The notes: generated by a model not told the origin, from the sequence alone. Positions 1 to 12,720 are shown, numbered from the stretch's first letter. The stretch: DNA of 64,000 nucleotides from Neolewinella aurantiaca (GCF_008014675.1 NZ_VOXD01000024.1:1-64000), one strand, 5' to 3'. A program made the numbers and translations.

Positions 1-337
1 GAGTATCAATTTACACGCTGATGGACCCAGTAAAGCTGGTGTTAAGCATAAACGAATGCGAGCGATGTGGTCCGATAAGGCCCGTGATAAAGTTTTTCTA
101 GATAGTATGCGTTAGCCCTGCCCCCGGCCCCTCTCCTCGGGAGAGGGGAGACGAGACAGGTGGCAAATTCGTGATAATAGTGCATTTGGTGATACACGCT
201 GGAAACCTCACCCCAACCCCTTTCCCGACACGCTTCGCCTCAGGCTTAGTGGAGAGGAGCTATCCGGAAGAAAACGCTCTGCGTTTAATGGTGAAAAAAC
301 GCCGAAGAGGCTAACAGGCAGATAACAGGCCCTATGC
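1..337. other. Intergenic segment with small hairpins, no gene seen
   Basis: I see no credible gene here. It holds a 9-bp hairpin (128-136 pairs with 140-148, pyrimidine arm CCCCTCTCC), a small AAACGC/GCGTTT palindrome (272-286), and the 15-nt sequence TATGCGTTAGCCCTG at 106-120, which recurs at 60392-60406. These look like interspersed intergenic repeats. The segment lies downstream of the minus-strand gene that ends at 338, so one of the hairpins could help end that transcript, but no clear T-run follows on the minus strand. Confidence 0.5.
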
Positions 338-1690
338 TTAAAGGAACCGGTCAAGCTGTGCCCCAACAAGGTTTTGCAGCATGGCGCTGGAGAGGTCCCG
401 CGCGTCGGTAGCCGAGAGGCCTTTGTCCATGTAGTAGTCCTCAAGACGGACCTGAGACTGCTGATAGGTGAGGCGGAAAGCACTGAAGATTTGAGCGTGC
501 AGAGGATCCTCGGTAGCCCATTCTTCGAGGTTGGTCCAGATGGTAGTAACCCAGTTGTTGATGCGACTGACGGCAACGGGAGTGAGTGCCTGGGTAGCAT
601 TGGTCAGTTCACTGCGCTGTTGTACGAGTTGGCGGGCGCGGGCGTCGTTGGCCATCCCCGCCGAGAGGTCTTCCACGACAGCCAGTAGCGTACTCACTTC
701 GGGCCACTTGCTGATTCTTTCGGTGTTTCCTGCCGGGGCCAAAGCCATTTCGCTCAGTTTGCGGTACTTGCGGATTTCGGGCATGTCGTCCCAGGCCGCT
801 TCGTAGGCAGCGGTTGTGCCGGGGCCGTAGTAGCCATCGATGCTGCCCGCGTAGTAACCCTTCTCTTTGAGGACGCGCTGCAGTTCTGCGGAGCTGTGGC
901 GTTTCGTTTTGCCGTCGATGGCGGGCAGGTTGAGGGTGGGGGAGGAGGCCGGACTCGGCAGACCGGTTGTGGCCGCCGGAGTAGCCGTTGTTGTCGGCGT
1001 TGCGGCGGGGGTAGCCGGAGCGGGTGCCGGAGAATAAGCTACGGGTGCGGGAGTGGCCTTACTTCCGTAGGTAGCAGGGCTTGCTGTTGGTTCCGGCGTC
1101 TCGGGAACGGGGGCTTTAGCCGTAAGGTCGATCGGGATCAACGGTTTCTTGATTCCGGTCTCGAACTGATTGATGGGAATGAGGCGAACGTTATTGATCG
1201 TTTTTACAAATGCATCGCTGTAACCAAGTTCACGGATAGCGGGCAGGAAGCTTGCGGCCGTTCGTGCATCCGGGTAGATGCCGGTTACGATTTTATTCAC
1301 CCCGTCTACCGACTCGACGAACAACTGGCCGGCACGCTCCAGGGTGGGCCAATCGATAGAGCGGTCTCCTGAATGCAGCGCGATCTGAATCACCGTAACC
1401 TGCTGGCCGGTGCTAAGCGGCAGGGCCAGAGCCTGGGCGTTGCGGAAGCCGTTGTTGTTCAGGGACGCTGCGGTAGCGTTGGCTTTTGCTACATCGGAGT
1501 ACTGGCCAACGTACACATCAACGGTATTATCGGCGCCTGCTGCGCCGTAGACGAAGCCCTGGCCACGCAGGCTCGTAAAGTCATCGGCTTTCACGTCGCG
1601 GAAAGTCCCGACTTTGATGGTGTACAGGTTCTGAGCAATCAGAGATCCGGTAAACCCGAACATGAGAAGGAGAAGGAGAAGTCTTTGCAT
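338..1690 (-). CDS. Secreted SPOR-like / peptidoglycan-binding protein
   Basis: A 450-residue exported protein. The start at 1690 is chosen because it begins a textbook signal peptide (MQRLLLLLLMFGFTGSLIAQ); the frame stays open upstream but that extension runs through an inverted-repeat element and is unlikely to be translated. Residues about 20-190 hold two degenerate SPOR-like units (TIKVGTFRD, VDVYVGQYSDVAKA, IVTGIYPDARTA). A Pro/Ala/Thr-rich linker follows at about 200-260. A peptidoglycan-binding-like motif (LQRVLKEKGYYAGSIDGYYGPGT) lies in the second half, then a helical tail with no family I recognise. Likely role, inferred: binding cell-wall glycans in the periplasm. The domains are seen; the function is not shown. 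Confidence 0.75.
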   Translation of the reverse strand: MQRLLLLLLMFGFTGSLIAQNLYTIKVGTFRDVKADDFTSLRGQGFVYGAAGADNTVDVYVGQYSDVAKANATAASLNNNGFRNAQALALPLSTGQQVTVIQIALHSGDRSIDWPTLERAGQLFVESVDGVNKIVTGIYPDARTAASFLPAIRELGYSDAFVKTINNVRLIPINQFETGIKKPLIPIDLTAKAPVPETPEPTASPATYGSKATPAPVAYSPAPAPATPAATPTTTATPAATTGLPSPASSPTLNLPAIDGKTKRHSSAELQRVLKEKGYYAGSIDGYYGPGTTAAYEAAWDDMPEIRKYRKLSEMALAPAGNTERISKWPEVSTLLAVVEDLSAGMANDARARQLVQQRSELTNATQALTPVAVSRINNWVTTIWTNLEEWATEDPLHAQIFSAFRLTYQQSQVRLEDYYMDKGLSATDARDLSSAMLQNLVGAQLDRFL

Positions 1691-2015
1691 GGTATCAGTT
1701 GTAAAGTTCTGGTAGGTGAACGCTTCTTGTAACGTTTGGGGTTGGGGTGTAGTATTTTTAAGCCAATTAGCTGTACTGTCTGAGGAGTCGGATGGGCGCA
1801 AACCCGATTGTCGCATAACTCCCTCCCAGCCTCCCCACACCGCGGTACTTGGGAGAAGCAATCGCGACAATCTGGTTTGCGCCCGAATCACATTGCAGCG
1901 ATTAGATGTTTTTTGTGGCAAAGAAATTTAGACTTCTATCCTTACATCTGATATACTGCCAGTTCATTGTATAAGCCCAACCAAACCCCACCCTCCACCG
2001 GCCCGTTATCCCAAT
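1691..2015. repeat. Intergenic region with long inverted-repeat element
   Basis: A divergent intergenic region. Its main feature is an inverted repeat with 21-nt arms at 1794-1814 and 1864-1884 (one mismatch), with a smaller inner hairpin (CTCCCA ... TGGGAG). One arm, beginning GCGACAATCTGG, recurs at 41465-41486. This looks like a REP-type palindromic element. Promoters for both flanking genes must lie here, but I cannot place them with confidence. Confidence 0.6.
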
Positions 2016-3086
2016 ATGCCCCTGAAAAACAAAATAAGCTCCCTCGGAAAAATCCTTCATCGCGAATGGGATGAAGTTGTAGATCGCCTCGGTTGGGGCA
2101 ACGACAAACCCGTCTCGATTGCAAACTACACCGGTTTCGGCCGCGAAGACTACCTCTACCTCACCGGTCGCGTACTGCGCGACCGGGGCATCCGCCGGGA
2201 GGAACGGGACAGCCTGTTGGACAACGTTGTCAACAATTTTAAACGTTTCAACAGCCGCGAAATTCCTGGCGCAGAGGTAACCATCACCTGGGGCGAGCAC
2301 GAGTTTCAGCGGACGACCGACAGCGAAGGCTACTTCCACGTCGAGCACCACTGCCCGCCGGACGAGCACGTCCACAGCGACCACGACTTCTGGCAGGAGG
2401 CGGAGATCAGGGTGACCAGCATACCGGGAGAGGAAATCTCCGAGGTTGTCTCACACTCCGCAGTTGTAGTGCCCCAAATCGCCGAGTTCGGCGTCATCAG
2501 CGACATCGATGATACCATCCTGCAAACTGACGTCACCAGCCGGCTGAAGTTGAAAACGATGGTACACACCCTGCTGAAGAATGCCGGCAAACGCCGGGCT
2601 TTCGACGGCGTATCCGATTTCTACCAGGCACTCTCTCTCGGTCCCGACGGAGAAGGCTACAACCCGCTGTTCTACGTCTCCAATTCCCCCTGGAACCTGT
2701 TCGACCTGCTGCTCGATTTTCTGGACCTCAACCGTTTCCCCCGCGGACCGGTGTTGCTGCGCGACTTCGGCCTGCCGGCCGAAGACACCATCGCCAACTA
2801 CAAAACGCACAAGGCGGACATGGTGAACAAGATCCTGTCCACCTATCCCAGCATGCCGTTCATCCTACTGGGGGATTCCGGAGAGCACGATACCGATATT
2901 TACCTGGAAGCCGCCAGGAACAATCCCGGCCGTATTCTGGCCATTTACATCCGCGACGTGATGCACGAAAGACGAGCACAGCGAATTGAGAGCCTGATCG
3001 AGGGCATTAGCGATATCGAAGTGCGTCTGGTGGCGACTTACGCTGAGGCTGCGGAGCATGCACGCAGCAACGGGTGGATTGTGTAA
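2016..3086 (+). CDS. App1-family phosphatidate phosphatase (DUF2183)
   Basis: A 356-residue soluble protein of the App1/DUF2183 family, a HAD-like phosphatase group whose yeast member App1 dephosphorylates phosphatidate. The catalytic motif SDIDDTIL is at about residues 162-169, with D163 and D165 as the expected nucleophile and acid/base pair. Further HAD motifs are seen: FYVSNSPWN (motif II region), the Lys of NYKTHKADM and LLGDSGEHDTDIY (motif III/IV). The N-terminal ~150 residues form a beta-rich domain (EVTITWGEHEF) typical of the family. No signal peptide is seen. It stands alone, convergent with treS. Confidence 0.88.
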   Translation: MPLKNKISSLGKILHREWDEVVDRLGWGNDKPVSIANYTGFGREDYLYLTGRVLRDRGIRREERDSLLDNVVNNFKRFNSREIPGAEVTITWGEHEFQRTTDSEGYFHVEHHCPPDEHVHSDHDFWQEAEIRVTSIPGEEISEVVSHSAVVVPQIAEFGVISDIDDTILQTDVTSRLKLKTMVHTLLKNAGKRRAFDGVSDFYQALSLGPDGEGYNPLFYVSNSPWNLFDLLLDFLDLNRFPRGPVLLRDFGLPAEDTIANYKTHKADMVNKILSTYPSMPFILLGDSGEHDTDIYLEAARNNPGRILAIYIRDVMHERRAQRIESLIEGISDIEVRLVATYAEAAEHARSNGWIV

Positions 3087-3153
3087 CGAATGCTTATAGC
3101 CTCGCGCTTCAGCAGTTTGAAATTACAAGGGCGCGACCACCCGCAAACTTTCT

Positions 3154-3172
3154 TTGCACCTGCGGCCGCGCC
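3154..3172 (-). repeat. R1 interspersed repeat copy
   Basis: Exact 19-bp copy of GGCGCGGCCGCAGGTGCAA, read on the minus strand. It sits between two convergent gene ends. A degenerate, inverted partner (GGGCGCGACCACCCGCAAA, 3130-3148) lies just upstream, so this copy can form an imperfect hairpin. Confidence 0.9.
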
Positions 3173-3231
3173 CCTGTTTCTTTCTCCTTCAGTAAACATC
3201 CCTCGGTTAAAATGGGACTGTTTTGCCCGGG

Positions 3232-6522
<3,291 letters not shown>

Positions 6523-6926
6523 AACTCGGATTTGCTTGAAAGAGATTAAACTGCCGTAAAAACGTGAAAGGAAGGCAGATGTGCAACTCAAGACGAAAAT
6601 GATTGCTTTTTTTGTTTGCTGGGCACAGGCAACTATAGCATTGATCCAGGAAGGCTTTCCGGGCGCGGCCGCAGGTGCCGGGTGACGTTTTTGGAGTACG
6701 CACAGGCAAGCAGGGGAAGAAGCTCCGGCGCTACACTAACGGACAGTTTTGATTTGCCACTTCACCCTCCGCCCTCTCCGGCAAGGTTTGCTTCGAAGTG
6801 TGCTCCGGTGCAAAACGTTGGCTATTTTGTGGCGAGCGTTTTGGTCGGCCCGGGATGGCCAGCCGTGATCCCAAAAGCTGATGTTTATCAGGCCACCTTT
6901 CGCGTAATACCCGTAAAGAACAGACA
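6523..6926. other. Intergenic region, divergent promoters expected
   Basis: About 400 nt between divergent genes. It holds one R1 repeat copy (6662-6679) about 140 nt from the treS start, with its GCGCC end towards treS. I see no small gene. Promoters for both genes should be here but I found no clear matching pair of boxes. Confidence 0.5.
6662..6679 (+). repeat. R1 interspersed repeat copy
   Basis: GGCGCGGCCGCAGGTGCC: matches the R1 consensus up to the last two bases. It lies in the upstream region of the minus-strand trehalose synthase gene. Confidence 0.85.
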
Positions 6927-7754
6927 ATGGAATTTCAACTGAAGCCGATACTGTCCGAGATAAAGGAATTGTATTCGAAACCAGCATCCCCCGAACGGTT
7001 CAAAGAATATATTTCTAAACTTCAGGGAGGTACGAAAGGGGATCTGGCTTTGCCCATCTCAGGGTTCAACCCGATGGCTAAAAGTCACGTACTCGAAAAG
7101 ATTACCGAATTAGAGCAGTTGGACGCCGAAGGCCTAATGGAGGAGGTAATCGCTGAATTCAACGAATCAATAAAGTCGGAAACCTGGCCGTCGTCCGGGC
7201 CTTTCTCTGTTTCTGCGCACCGTAACGGTGCGGGGAAGCAACCGGTCAAATCCGGTTTGCGGCGATCAAAAGATGAAGTGTTCATCGTCGTGCTCAACCT
7301 GGCGGATGACCTGAAGGGTGGGTGGACAAATCACTATTCAACGGATTTTGACAGTAAATTCAAACTGAATGCACTCGTGAGTCGGAATTTTTGTGCCCCC
7401 TACTTTTGGACGAGTGAATCTTATTCGAAAGCTACGATCAGAAAGAGAACGCGGGAGTACTTAAGCAGAACGCTTTACCGACTCAATAACCCGCAACCGA
7501 AGACCCTTACTGAGCATCTGGTGCAGGAGGTTTTCGTAGCTGGAAGGGCAGGAGAAGCGCATAAAAGTTGCAACGAAGCGGGTGTTTCGGGGACAGAGGC
7601 CTTTTACCTGAAGAACAAGGATTCGGATGAATACGGTAAGATCTTCAACTTCTTCTACGGCGACGAAGGCGCCGCTAGTTTGGGGCTCAGAACCTATGGA
7701 ATCGGAAAATGCGATGGGTACGACTACGCAAAACTGGTTTCACGTAGAACTTAA
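6927..7754 (+). CDS. Hypothetical protein, family not recognised
   Basis: A 275-residue soluble protein starting MEFQLKPILSEIKEL. I recognise no family. It has no signal peptide or membrane helix. The N-terminal ~90 residues look helical and charged. The middle has a hydrophobic strand (DEVFIVVLNLADDL), and the C-terminal half is rich in Tyr, Arg and Lys (KATIRKRTREYLSR). Motifs that may help a search are VFVAGRAGEAHKSC and GLRTYGIGKCDGYDYAK. It lies alone between treS and the CHAT gene, with an R1 copy 120 nt after its stop. Base usage is less GC-rich at its 5' end than in its neighbours, which could point to later acquisition; this is only an impression. Confidence 0.7.
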   Translation: MEFQLKPILSEIKELYSKPASPERFKEYISKLQGGTKGDLALPISGFNPMAKSHVLEKITELEQLDAEGLMEEVIAEFNESIKSETWPSSGPFSVSAHRNGAGKQPVKSGLRRSKDEVFIVVLNLADDLKGGWTNHYSTDFDSKFKLNALVSRNFCAPYFWTSESYSKATIRKRTREYLSRTLYRLNNPQPKTLTEHLVQEVFVAGRAGEAHKSCNEAGVSGTEAFYLKNKDSDEYGKIFNFFYGDEGAASLGLRTYGIGKCDGYDYAKLVSRRT

Positions 7755-7875
7755 GCAGCGCCCTGAGATGGGAATGCAGTGGCTTCTACGCTGCTCAAGA
7801 CCTCTCCGCTCTGCCGGTTAAAGGACTCAGCTTCGATGAATTGAGGATCCGTCCATTGTTTTCTAAAAGCTACCC

Positions 7876-7894
7876 TTGCACCTGCGGCCGCGCC
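7876..7894 (-). repeat. R1 repeat copy in promoter-like position
   Basis: Exact 19-bp copy reading TTGCACCTGC...GCGCC on the plus strand, ending 50 nt before the CHAT gene start. The sequence TACCCTTG directly in front resembles a Bacteroidota -7 box (TAnnTTTG), so the copy may overlap the transcription start. Confidence 0.9.
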
Positions 7895-7943
7895 CCGGGA
7901 TCGAAAAAAACCTACCTTAGAGGTATCATCCTTACCTCTGTAT

Positions 7944-10847
7944 ATGCTCGCTTTACGTCTGTTCGCCTGCTCGTTTTTGCTATTTGCGTCCTTTTTTCTG
8001 ACCGCACAGCCGGCGGACAGCGGAAAAGAAGAGCACCTTGCTGACTCCGCCCGGGTAGCTGGGTTTCAGCGGGCGCTTGCCTGGTATAAGCAAGATAGCT
8101 TTGCGATGAGCCGGGCGGTGGTCGACTCTTTGGCTCACGACGCAGCGGGTAACCTGATCGTGGACAGCCTTTCGGGCCTGGCTTATCATTTGGCGGGGAT
8201 GAGTTATTACCAGACGTACGATGATATCAATGCTGTCCCGCAATACATCCGGGCTATCCGTATCCGTGATGCGTGTTTCGGAGCGCCTCACATAGATCAG
8301 GCGCATACGCGCTACAACCTGGCGAACTCGCTGCAATGGTTGGGGCGGCCCGATACGGCGACTTATCTGTTGCGCGAAGCCATCGATATCTATGATCAAC
8401 TGCCCCAAAAAGACACGACCAACTGGCTGCGCAGTCTGAAGCTACTCGGTGTGATCGCGCAGGAAAATAACGACCGGGAACTGACCCGGAATACCATTTT
8501 AGCGATGGTCAGTCTTCTGGAAGAGTTCAGCCGGCCTACTCCCATAGATCAGTACCAGATGTACTATGATGCCGCTGATGCATTTGAGTATTTGGGGCAG
8601 CGGGAAGATGCTATTCTGTACGCCGGGAAAGCCGCTGCTGCTGCCCGGCTACTGGCCAGCCCCAGCCAGGAAGCAGACGCTGTAAACATCGCAGGGAATA
8701 ACCATCGGAAAACGGGTGCGTACCCGGCTGCCCGCAAGGCGCACCTTCGTGCGCTGGAGTTACTTGGTAAGGAGGCGGAAAAGCCTTCGTCTTTTCACAT
8801 CACTTACAATCACCTCGCTCAGGTAGCGCTCGCCGAAGGAAAGCATCAGGAAGCTCTGGATTTCCTGACGGCGGCTGCCGCTTACCCCTCTAACCCGGAG
8901 TTCCCGGCAATGGCCGCCGACTGGCCACTGTTGAAGGCGGCTGTGCTGGAAGCGATGGGTAATGACGACGCAGCACTGAATCAGTATGAGGCAGGAATGA
9001 AAGCATTGGCGGGAAACGGAGTGCAGGGCAACGAAGGTGCTCTGAGGATGGTTCCTGACAGTATAATCGACCTCCATTTTGCAATCAACCTCTATACCCG
9101 CCGGGCAGACCTTCACGCCCGTAACGGGCGTTTCGAAGCCGCGCTCGCTGACATGGAAGAAACTTTTCTGTTGCAGGATCGCCAGCGCGAAGGGGTGTCT
9201 TCCGACGGAAGCCGCTACGCCCTCAGCGCCGAAGTGTGGCCCTGGTACGACCGGGCAATCGGCCTGCACTACGACCTCTACAAAAAAGACGGAAGCGAAA
9301 GCCACCTCTGGCAGGCTTTTCGCCTCAGCGAAAGCGCCCGTGCTTACAGCCAGCTCGCTGCGCTTGGCCGCCAGAAAATGGCGATGGGCCGCAGGGAACA
9401 GGACCTGCGCCGGAATATCGCCCGGTTGGAACGTGCCGCGGTAGCTAACCCCGCTCTGGAAGTGGAGCGTGCCGAACAGCAATTGCGGCTTGAGTTACTA
9501 TTGCGTACCGAATACGGTAAAGAGGCACCAACTCCCGCTCCGCCGGAGAAGGATGATCTCGTTGCCTATCTGGGCCGGCACCATGCCGGCCTGGTGGAGT
9601 ATCACTTGGGCAAAGAGCGGGGATTCCGGTTTTACCTGCGCCCGACGGGAGAACTGGAGGTACGTTTATTACCACCGGCTGATAGCCTGCGTCAACTGAC
9701 TGAAGACTGGATTGCTGCCATATCGGAGAGCGCCTACCAGATTAAAAGCCTGAGAACTGAAGCAGAGCAAAACGCTCTTGACCGAAAGTTCCTGACGTAC
9801 GGTAAGGTGCTTCATGATTATCTGATCCCCGAATCGGAAGCTTCCGGAGACGCCCCGGAACAGTTCGTTCTGGTCCCGGATGGCGCTCTTCATTTCTTAC
9901 CTTTCGCTGCGTTGCCGGCAGGAAACCCCGCGGTTCCGGTAGACTACGGAAAATTGGAGTACCTGGGGGATCAGGTTGAGTTGCAACTGGCATTTTCGGT
10001 TCGCTACCTCCTGGAGCTCGAATCGAAGCCCGCCGGAGAGTTCTCAACTGATCTGCTGGCTTTTGGGCCTTCTTTTCGCGGAAGTGCTTCAGCAACGGAA
10101 CTGAGCCAGGCCCGCGGTGCGCGGGCCGACCGGGTGCTGGTTACCTCAGAAGGGGCTAATCTGCCGGGGTTGTTACCCCTGGCCAACAACCGGGCGGAGG
10201 TAGAAGCCATCTCGAAGCTGGTACCCAGAAACAAAGTCTTTCTCAGTGAAGCTGCGACCCGCCAGGCTTTTCTGCGGGAGTTGGGTGATCAGCGCATCCT
10301 GCACCTGTCCAGTCATGGAATGGTGAATGCAACAGACCCCAATCTTAGTTTCATTGCTTTCTCTCAATCCGGTGATCGGGTGGCGGAGAATGAATTATTG
10401 TTTTTCAACGACCTGTCTTTCCTGCCTCTTAACGCACAGCTGGTCGTACTCTCGGCGTGTGAAACGAGTCTTGGTCCGGTAGTTCCCGGCGAGACAGTGC
10501 TCAGCCTGGGGAATGCCTTTGCTGCAGCCGGAGCAGAGAGTACGCTGAGCAGCCTCTGGCAGGTGGACGATGCTGCGACGGAACAATTGATGGTAGCCTT
10601 TTACCGCAACCTTGCGGATGGCCATTCGAGAGCAGAAGCTCTGGCGACAGCTACGTCTGAGGTGAGGGCAAGCCAAACCTTTGCGCATCCGTATTACTGG
10701 TCGGCAATGGTTTTGCACGGAGCCTCCGGCCCGGTAAAAATCGCTAAACGGCGTGGATGGTGGGTGGCATTCCCTCTGGTGCTCGTGTTGCTCTCGGCAC
10801 TGTTTGTAGTGCGGATGAATCAGAAGGCGAAGAAACGACCTACTTGA
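7944..10847 (+). CDS. Secreted TPR-CHAT domain protein, membrane-anchored
   Basis: A 967-residue protein with a signal peptide (MLALRLFACSFLLFASFFLTAQ), a long helical TPR region (about residues 50-450), and a C-terminal CHAT domain, a caspase-like protease fold. The expected catalytic pair is present: His in HLSSHG (H791) and Cys in LSACETS (C839). A hydrophobic helix near the end (WWVAFPLVLVLLSALFVV) followed by basic residues is a probable membrane anchor. With a signal peptide, the TPR and CHAT parts would face the periplasm, so the substrate should be an envelope protein; this is inferred. The 3' end overlaps the convergent ribA gene by 8 nt. Confidence 0.85.
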   Translation: MLALRLFACSFLLFASFFLTAQPADSGKEEHLADSARVAGFQRALAWYKQDSFAMSRAVVDSLAHDAAGNLIVDSLSGLAYHLAGMSYYQTYDDINAVPQYIRAIRIRDACFGAPHIDQAHTRYNLANSLQWLGRPDTATYLLREAIDIYDQLPQKDTTNWLRSLKLLGVIAQENNDRELTRNTILAMVSLLEEFSRPTPIDQYQMYYDAADAFEYLGQREDAILYAGKAAAAARLLASPSQEADAVNIAGNNHRKTGAYPAARKAHLRALELLGKEAEKPSSFHITYNHLAQVALAEGKHQEALDFLTAAAAYPSNPEFPAMAADWPLLKAAVLEAMGNDDAALNQYEAGMKALAGNGVQGNEGALRMVPDSIIDLHFAINLYTRRADLHARNGRFEAALADMEETFLLQDRQREGVSSDGSRYALSAEVWPWYDRAIGLHYDLYKKDGSESHLWQAFRLSESARAYSQLAALGRQKMAMGRREQDLRRNIARLERAAVANPALEVERAEQQLRLELLLRTEYGKEAPTPAPPEKDDLVAYLGRHHAGLVEYHLGKERGFRFYLRPTGELEVRLLPPADSLRQLTEDWIAAISESAYQIKSLRTEAEQNALDRKFLTYGKVLHDYLIPESEASGDAPEQFVLVPDGALHFLPFAALPAGNPAVPVDYGKLEYLGDQVELQLAFSVRYLLELESKPAGEFSTDLLAFGPSFRGSASATELSQARGARADRVLVTSEGANLPGLLPLANNRAEVEAISKLVPRNKVFLSEAATRQAFLRELGDQRILHLSSHGMVNATDPNLSFIAFSQSGDRVAENELLFFNDLSFLPLNAQLVVLSACETSLGPVVPGETVLSLGNAFAAAGAESTLSSLWQVDDAATEQLMVAFYRNLADGHSRAEALATATSEVRASQTFAHPYYWSAMVLHGASGPVKIAKRRGWWVAFPLVLVLLSALFVVRMNQKAKKRPT

Positions 10848-11472
10848 AAAGGTGGCCCATTGAAAACTCTTTAGTTCTGAGGTAACTACGGTTTTCTTTG
10901 ATGGGGTCAACGATAATGGGGAGACGACGAACAACTTCGACCGGGCCTTCGCCGAAGGCTTCCAATTTTTCGGGGTTGTTGGTCAGGAGTTGGATTTTGC
11001 TGACGCCGAGGTCGGCCAGAATTCCCTGCGCTACCTCATAATGGCGGGCGTCGATCTCGAATCCCAGGTGCACGTTGGCTTCGATGGTGTCAAGACCGGT
11101 ATCCTGTAATTGGTAAGCTTTCAGTTTGTTGATGATCCCGATGCCGCGGCCTTCCTGACGGAGGTAAACCACAATACCCTTACCTGCTGCGGCAATGCGC
11201 AGCGCCCGGTTGAGTTGTTCGCCACAATCGCAGCGCTTCGATCCGAATAAGTCTCCGGTAATGCACTCTGAATGAACCCGGACAATCACCTCGGTATCGG
11301 GGTCCATTTCAGGATGAACCATCGCAATGTGCGGAGCGTAGGCATCAGGGTCCTCGGAATACGCAATCATGCGGAAGTCGCCGTAGGGGGTTGGAATGAT
11401 GGCCTCTGCACGGCGGGTAGCCGCAGCAGCAGAAGTATCGGGTAGCAGTATGGGGTCGCCGTGTTCGACCAT
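10840..11472 (-). CDS. ribA: GTP cyclohydrolase II
   Basis: A 210-residue enzyme that opens GTP to start riboflavin synthesis, releasing formate and pyrophosphate. The zinc-binding cysteines are present (C70, C81 and C83 in SEC...KRCDC), as is the GTP/catalytic segment LRQEGRGIGI and the LTNNPEK motif near the end. This is the stand-alone form, not the RibBA fusion. No other rib genes adjoin. It is convergent with and slightly overlaps the CHAT gene. Confidence 0.95.
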   Translation of the reverse strand: MVEHGDPILLPDTSAAAATRRAEAIIPTPYGDFRMIAYSEDPDAYAPHIAMVHPEMDPDTEVIVRVHSECITGDLFGSKRCDCGEQLNRALRIAAAGKGIVVYLRQEGRGIGIINKLKAYQLQDTGLDTIEANVHLGFEIDARHYEVAQGILADLGVSKIQLLTNNPEKLEAFGEGPVEVVRRLPIIVDPIKENRSYLRTKEFSMGHLFK

Positions 11473-11650
11473 GGAGGAATAGAATCTTTCGTATGGGAAC
11501 GTTCAAGTAGGCATGCGGTTGCAGCCCCGGACGAATTAGGTCACGAAAGAAGTAAACTGATGCCCGTCGTATGCCGGTTAAAATGTCGTTAAGTTCAATA
11601 CCTTTAGCCGCCTTTATAGTGTTTATAAATGCACATCCGATCCAATATTC

Positions 11651-12172
11651 ATGAAGCATTTTTCCCTCTTTCTTTTCATTCTTCTGCCGGTCCTGTTTAC
11701 AGGTTGTGGTCTTTTCAAGCCAGTTGACTCTACTGGCGGAACCCGTTCGCCGGGATCTTCGGGCTCCGCCTCCGGCGGAGCAACTGCGTTCATTCGTGCC
11801 GATATCGTGGACCACGCCAAAGAGTTGATGGGCCTCCGGTATAAATACGGTGGGAATAAGCCGAGTGAAGGCTTCGATTGTTCCGGCTTCGTGCTTTACC
11901 TGTACCAGAATGCGGGCATAGACATCAACCGGGTTTCGCGGGATCAGGCGAAGCAGGGCAAGTCGGTTCCGCTCAGCAAGGCCCGGCCGGGGGATTTGGT
12001 TTTCTTCAAACGGAACGGCAAAGCCGTTCATCACGTGTCGGTGATCGTGGAAACAGGCATCAACAAACTCATCGTTGTTCACGCGACTAATAGCGGAGTG
12101 ATCCGGGAAAACATTCTGGAAAGCCGGTACTGGGAGCCAATGCTCTATCAGGTGCGGGACATTCTTGATTAA
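11651..12172 (+). CDS. NlpC/P60 family lipoprotein endopeptidase
   Basis: A 173-residue lipoprotein that should cut peptidoglycan stem peptides at the outer envelope. The lipobox ends at C19 (LFTGC). The NlpC/P60 catalytic residues are visible: Cys in GFDCSG (C77), His in VHHVS (H128) and a third polar residue, His in VVHATN (H144). The region between (RPGDLVFF) is typical of the family. The short Ser/Gly-rich stretch after the lipobox is a flexible tether. The stop overlaps the convergent DUF4174 gene by 4 nt. Confidence 0.92.
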   Translation: MKHFSLFLFILLPVLFTGCGLFKPVDSTGGTRSPGSSGSASGGATAFIRADIVDHAKELMGLRYKYGGNKPSEGFDCSGFVLYLYQNAGIDINRVSRDQAKQGKSVPLSKARPGDLVFFKRNGKAVHHVSVIVETGINKLIVVHATNSGVIRENILESRYWEPMLYQVRDILD

Positions 12173-12660
12173 TAGTTCCGGCGAATCTCGGCGGTACCTG
12201 ATTTCTTGTTTGCGATCTGGCTGCGGTTGCCTTTTCCCCGTATTTCGGCTGCTCTCATGGGCATGGTGTCGATGAGGTTCATCAGTACTGATGGCGGGGT
12301 GATTCGGTTGCGGGCGCGGAACTTCTCGTGCCCGTCCAGCCCTACGAGCACCAGCTCTACCTGAAATTCTTCGGCGCCAAACTTCTGGTACATTTTCTGC
12401 GAGGCAGCCTGGTCAAGGAACCGGCCGGTGTTCTCGAACTTACCATCGGGCGTAATAAACATGAATACGACATTACGCTCCTCCAGTTCGTCGACCTGGC
12501 CGTAGAGAAGTTCAACTTGCCGCTGAAAGACCGGGTCTTCGGGAGTAGGCGTAAACAGGAGTACCACGCGTGATTTCCAGCGGTAAGAGTTCAGTGACTG
12601 CGCATCGAGTGGTACTGAAGAGCAAAGGGTCAGAAGGGTGAAAAATAATAAAGCTTTCAT
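12169..12660 (-). CDS. DUF4174-like secreted protein
   Basis: A 163-residue exported protein with a signal peptide (MKALLFFTLLTLCSSVPLDAQ). The mature part, starting at SLNSYRWKSRVVLLFTP, resembles DUF4174 proteins, small thioredoxin-fold-like domains that lack the CxxC active site. No cysteine is left in the mature part, so redox activity is unlikely. An R1 repeat of the longer form lies 61 nt upstream in a promoter-like position. The family call is moderately sure; the function is unknown. Confidence 0.7.
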   Translation of the reverse strand: MKALLFFTLLTLCSSVPLDAQSLNSYRWKSRVVLLFTPTPEDPVFQRQVELLYGQVDELEERNVVFMFITPDGKFENTGRFLDQAASQKMYQKFGAEEFQVELVLVGLDGHEKFRARNRITPPSVLMNLIDTMPMRAAEIRGKGNRSQIANKKSGTAEIRRNY

Positions 12661-12720
12661 GATGTTGCAACGTATATGAGTGTGTACCGTGTTCGATTTC
12701 AGTTAGTTGTGTTTTTTTTT

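Noticed and set aside
128-148. Rho-independent terminator at window start
   Set aside because: The hairpin has no T-run on either strand; it fits better as a dispersed repeat.
1691-1921. 77-codon N-terminal extension of the SPOR-like protein
   Set aside because: It runs through the R2 inverted repeat and precedes a perfect signal peptide.
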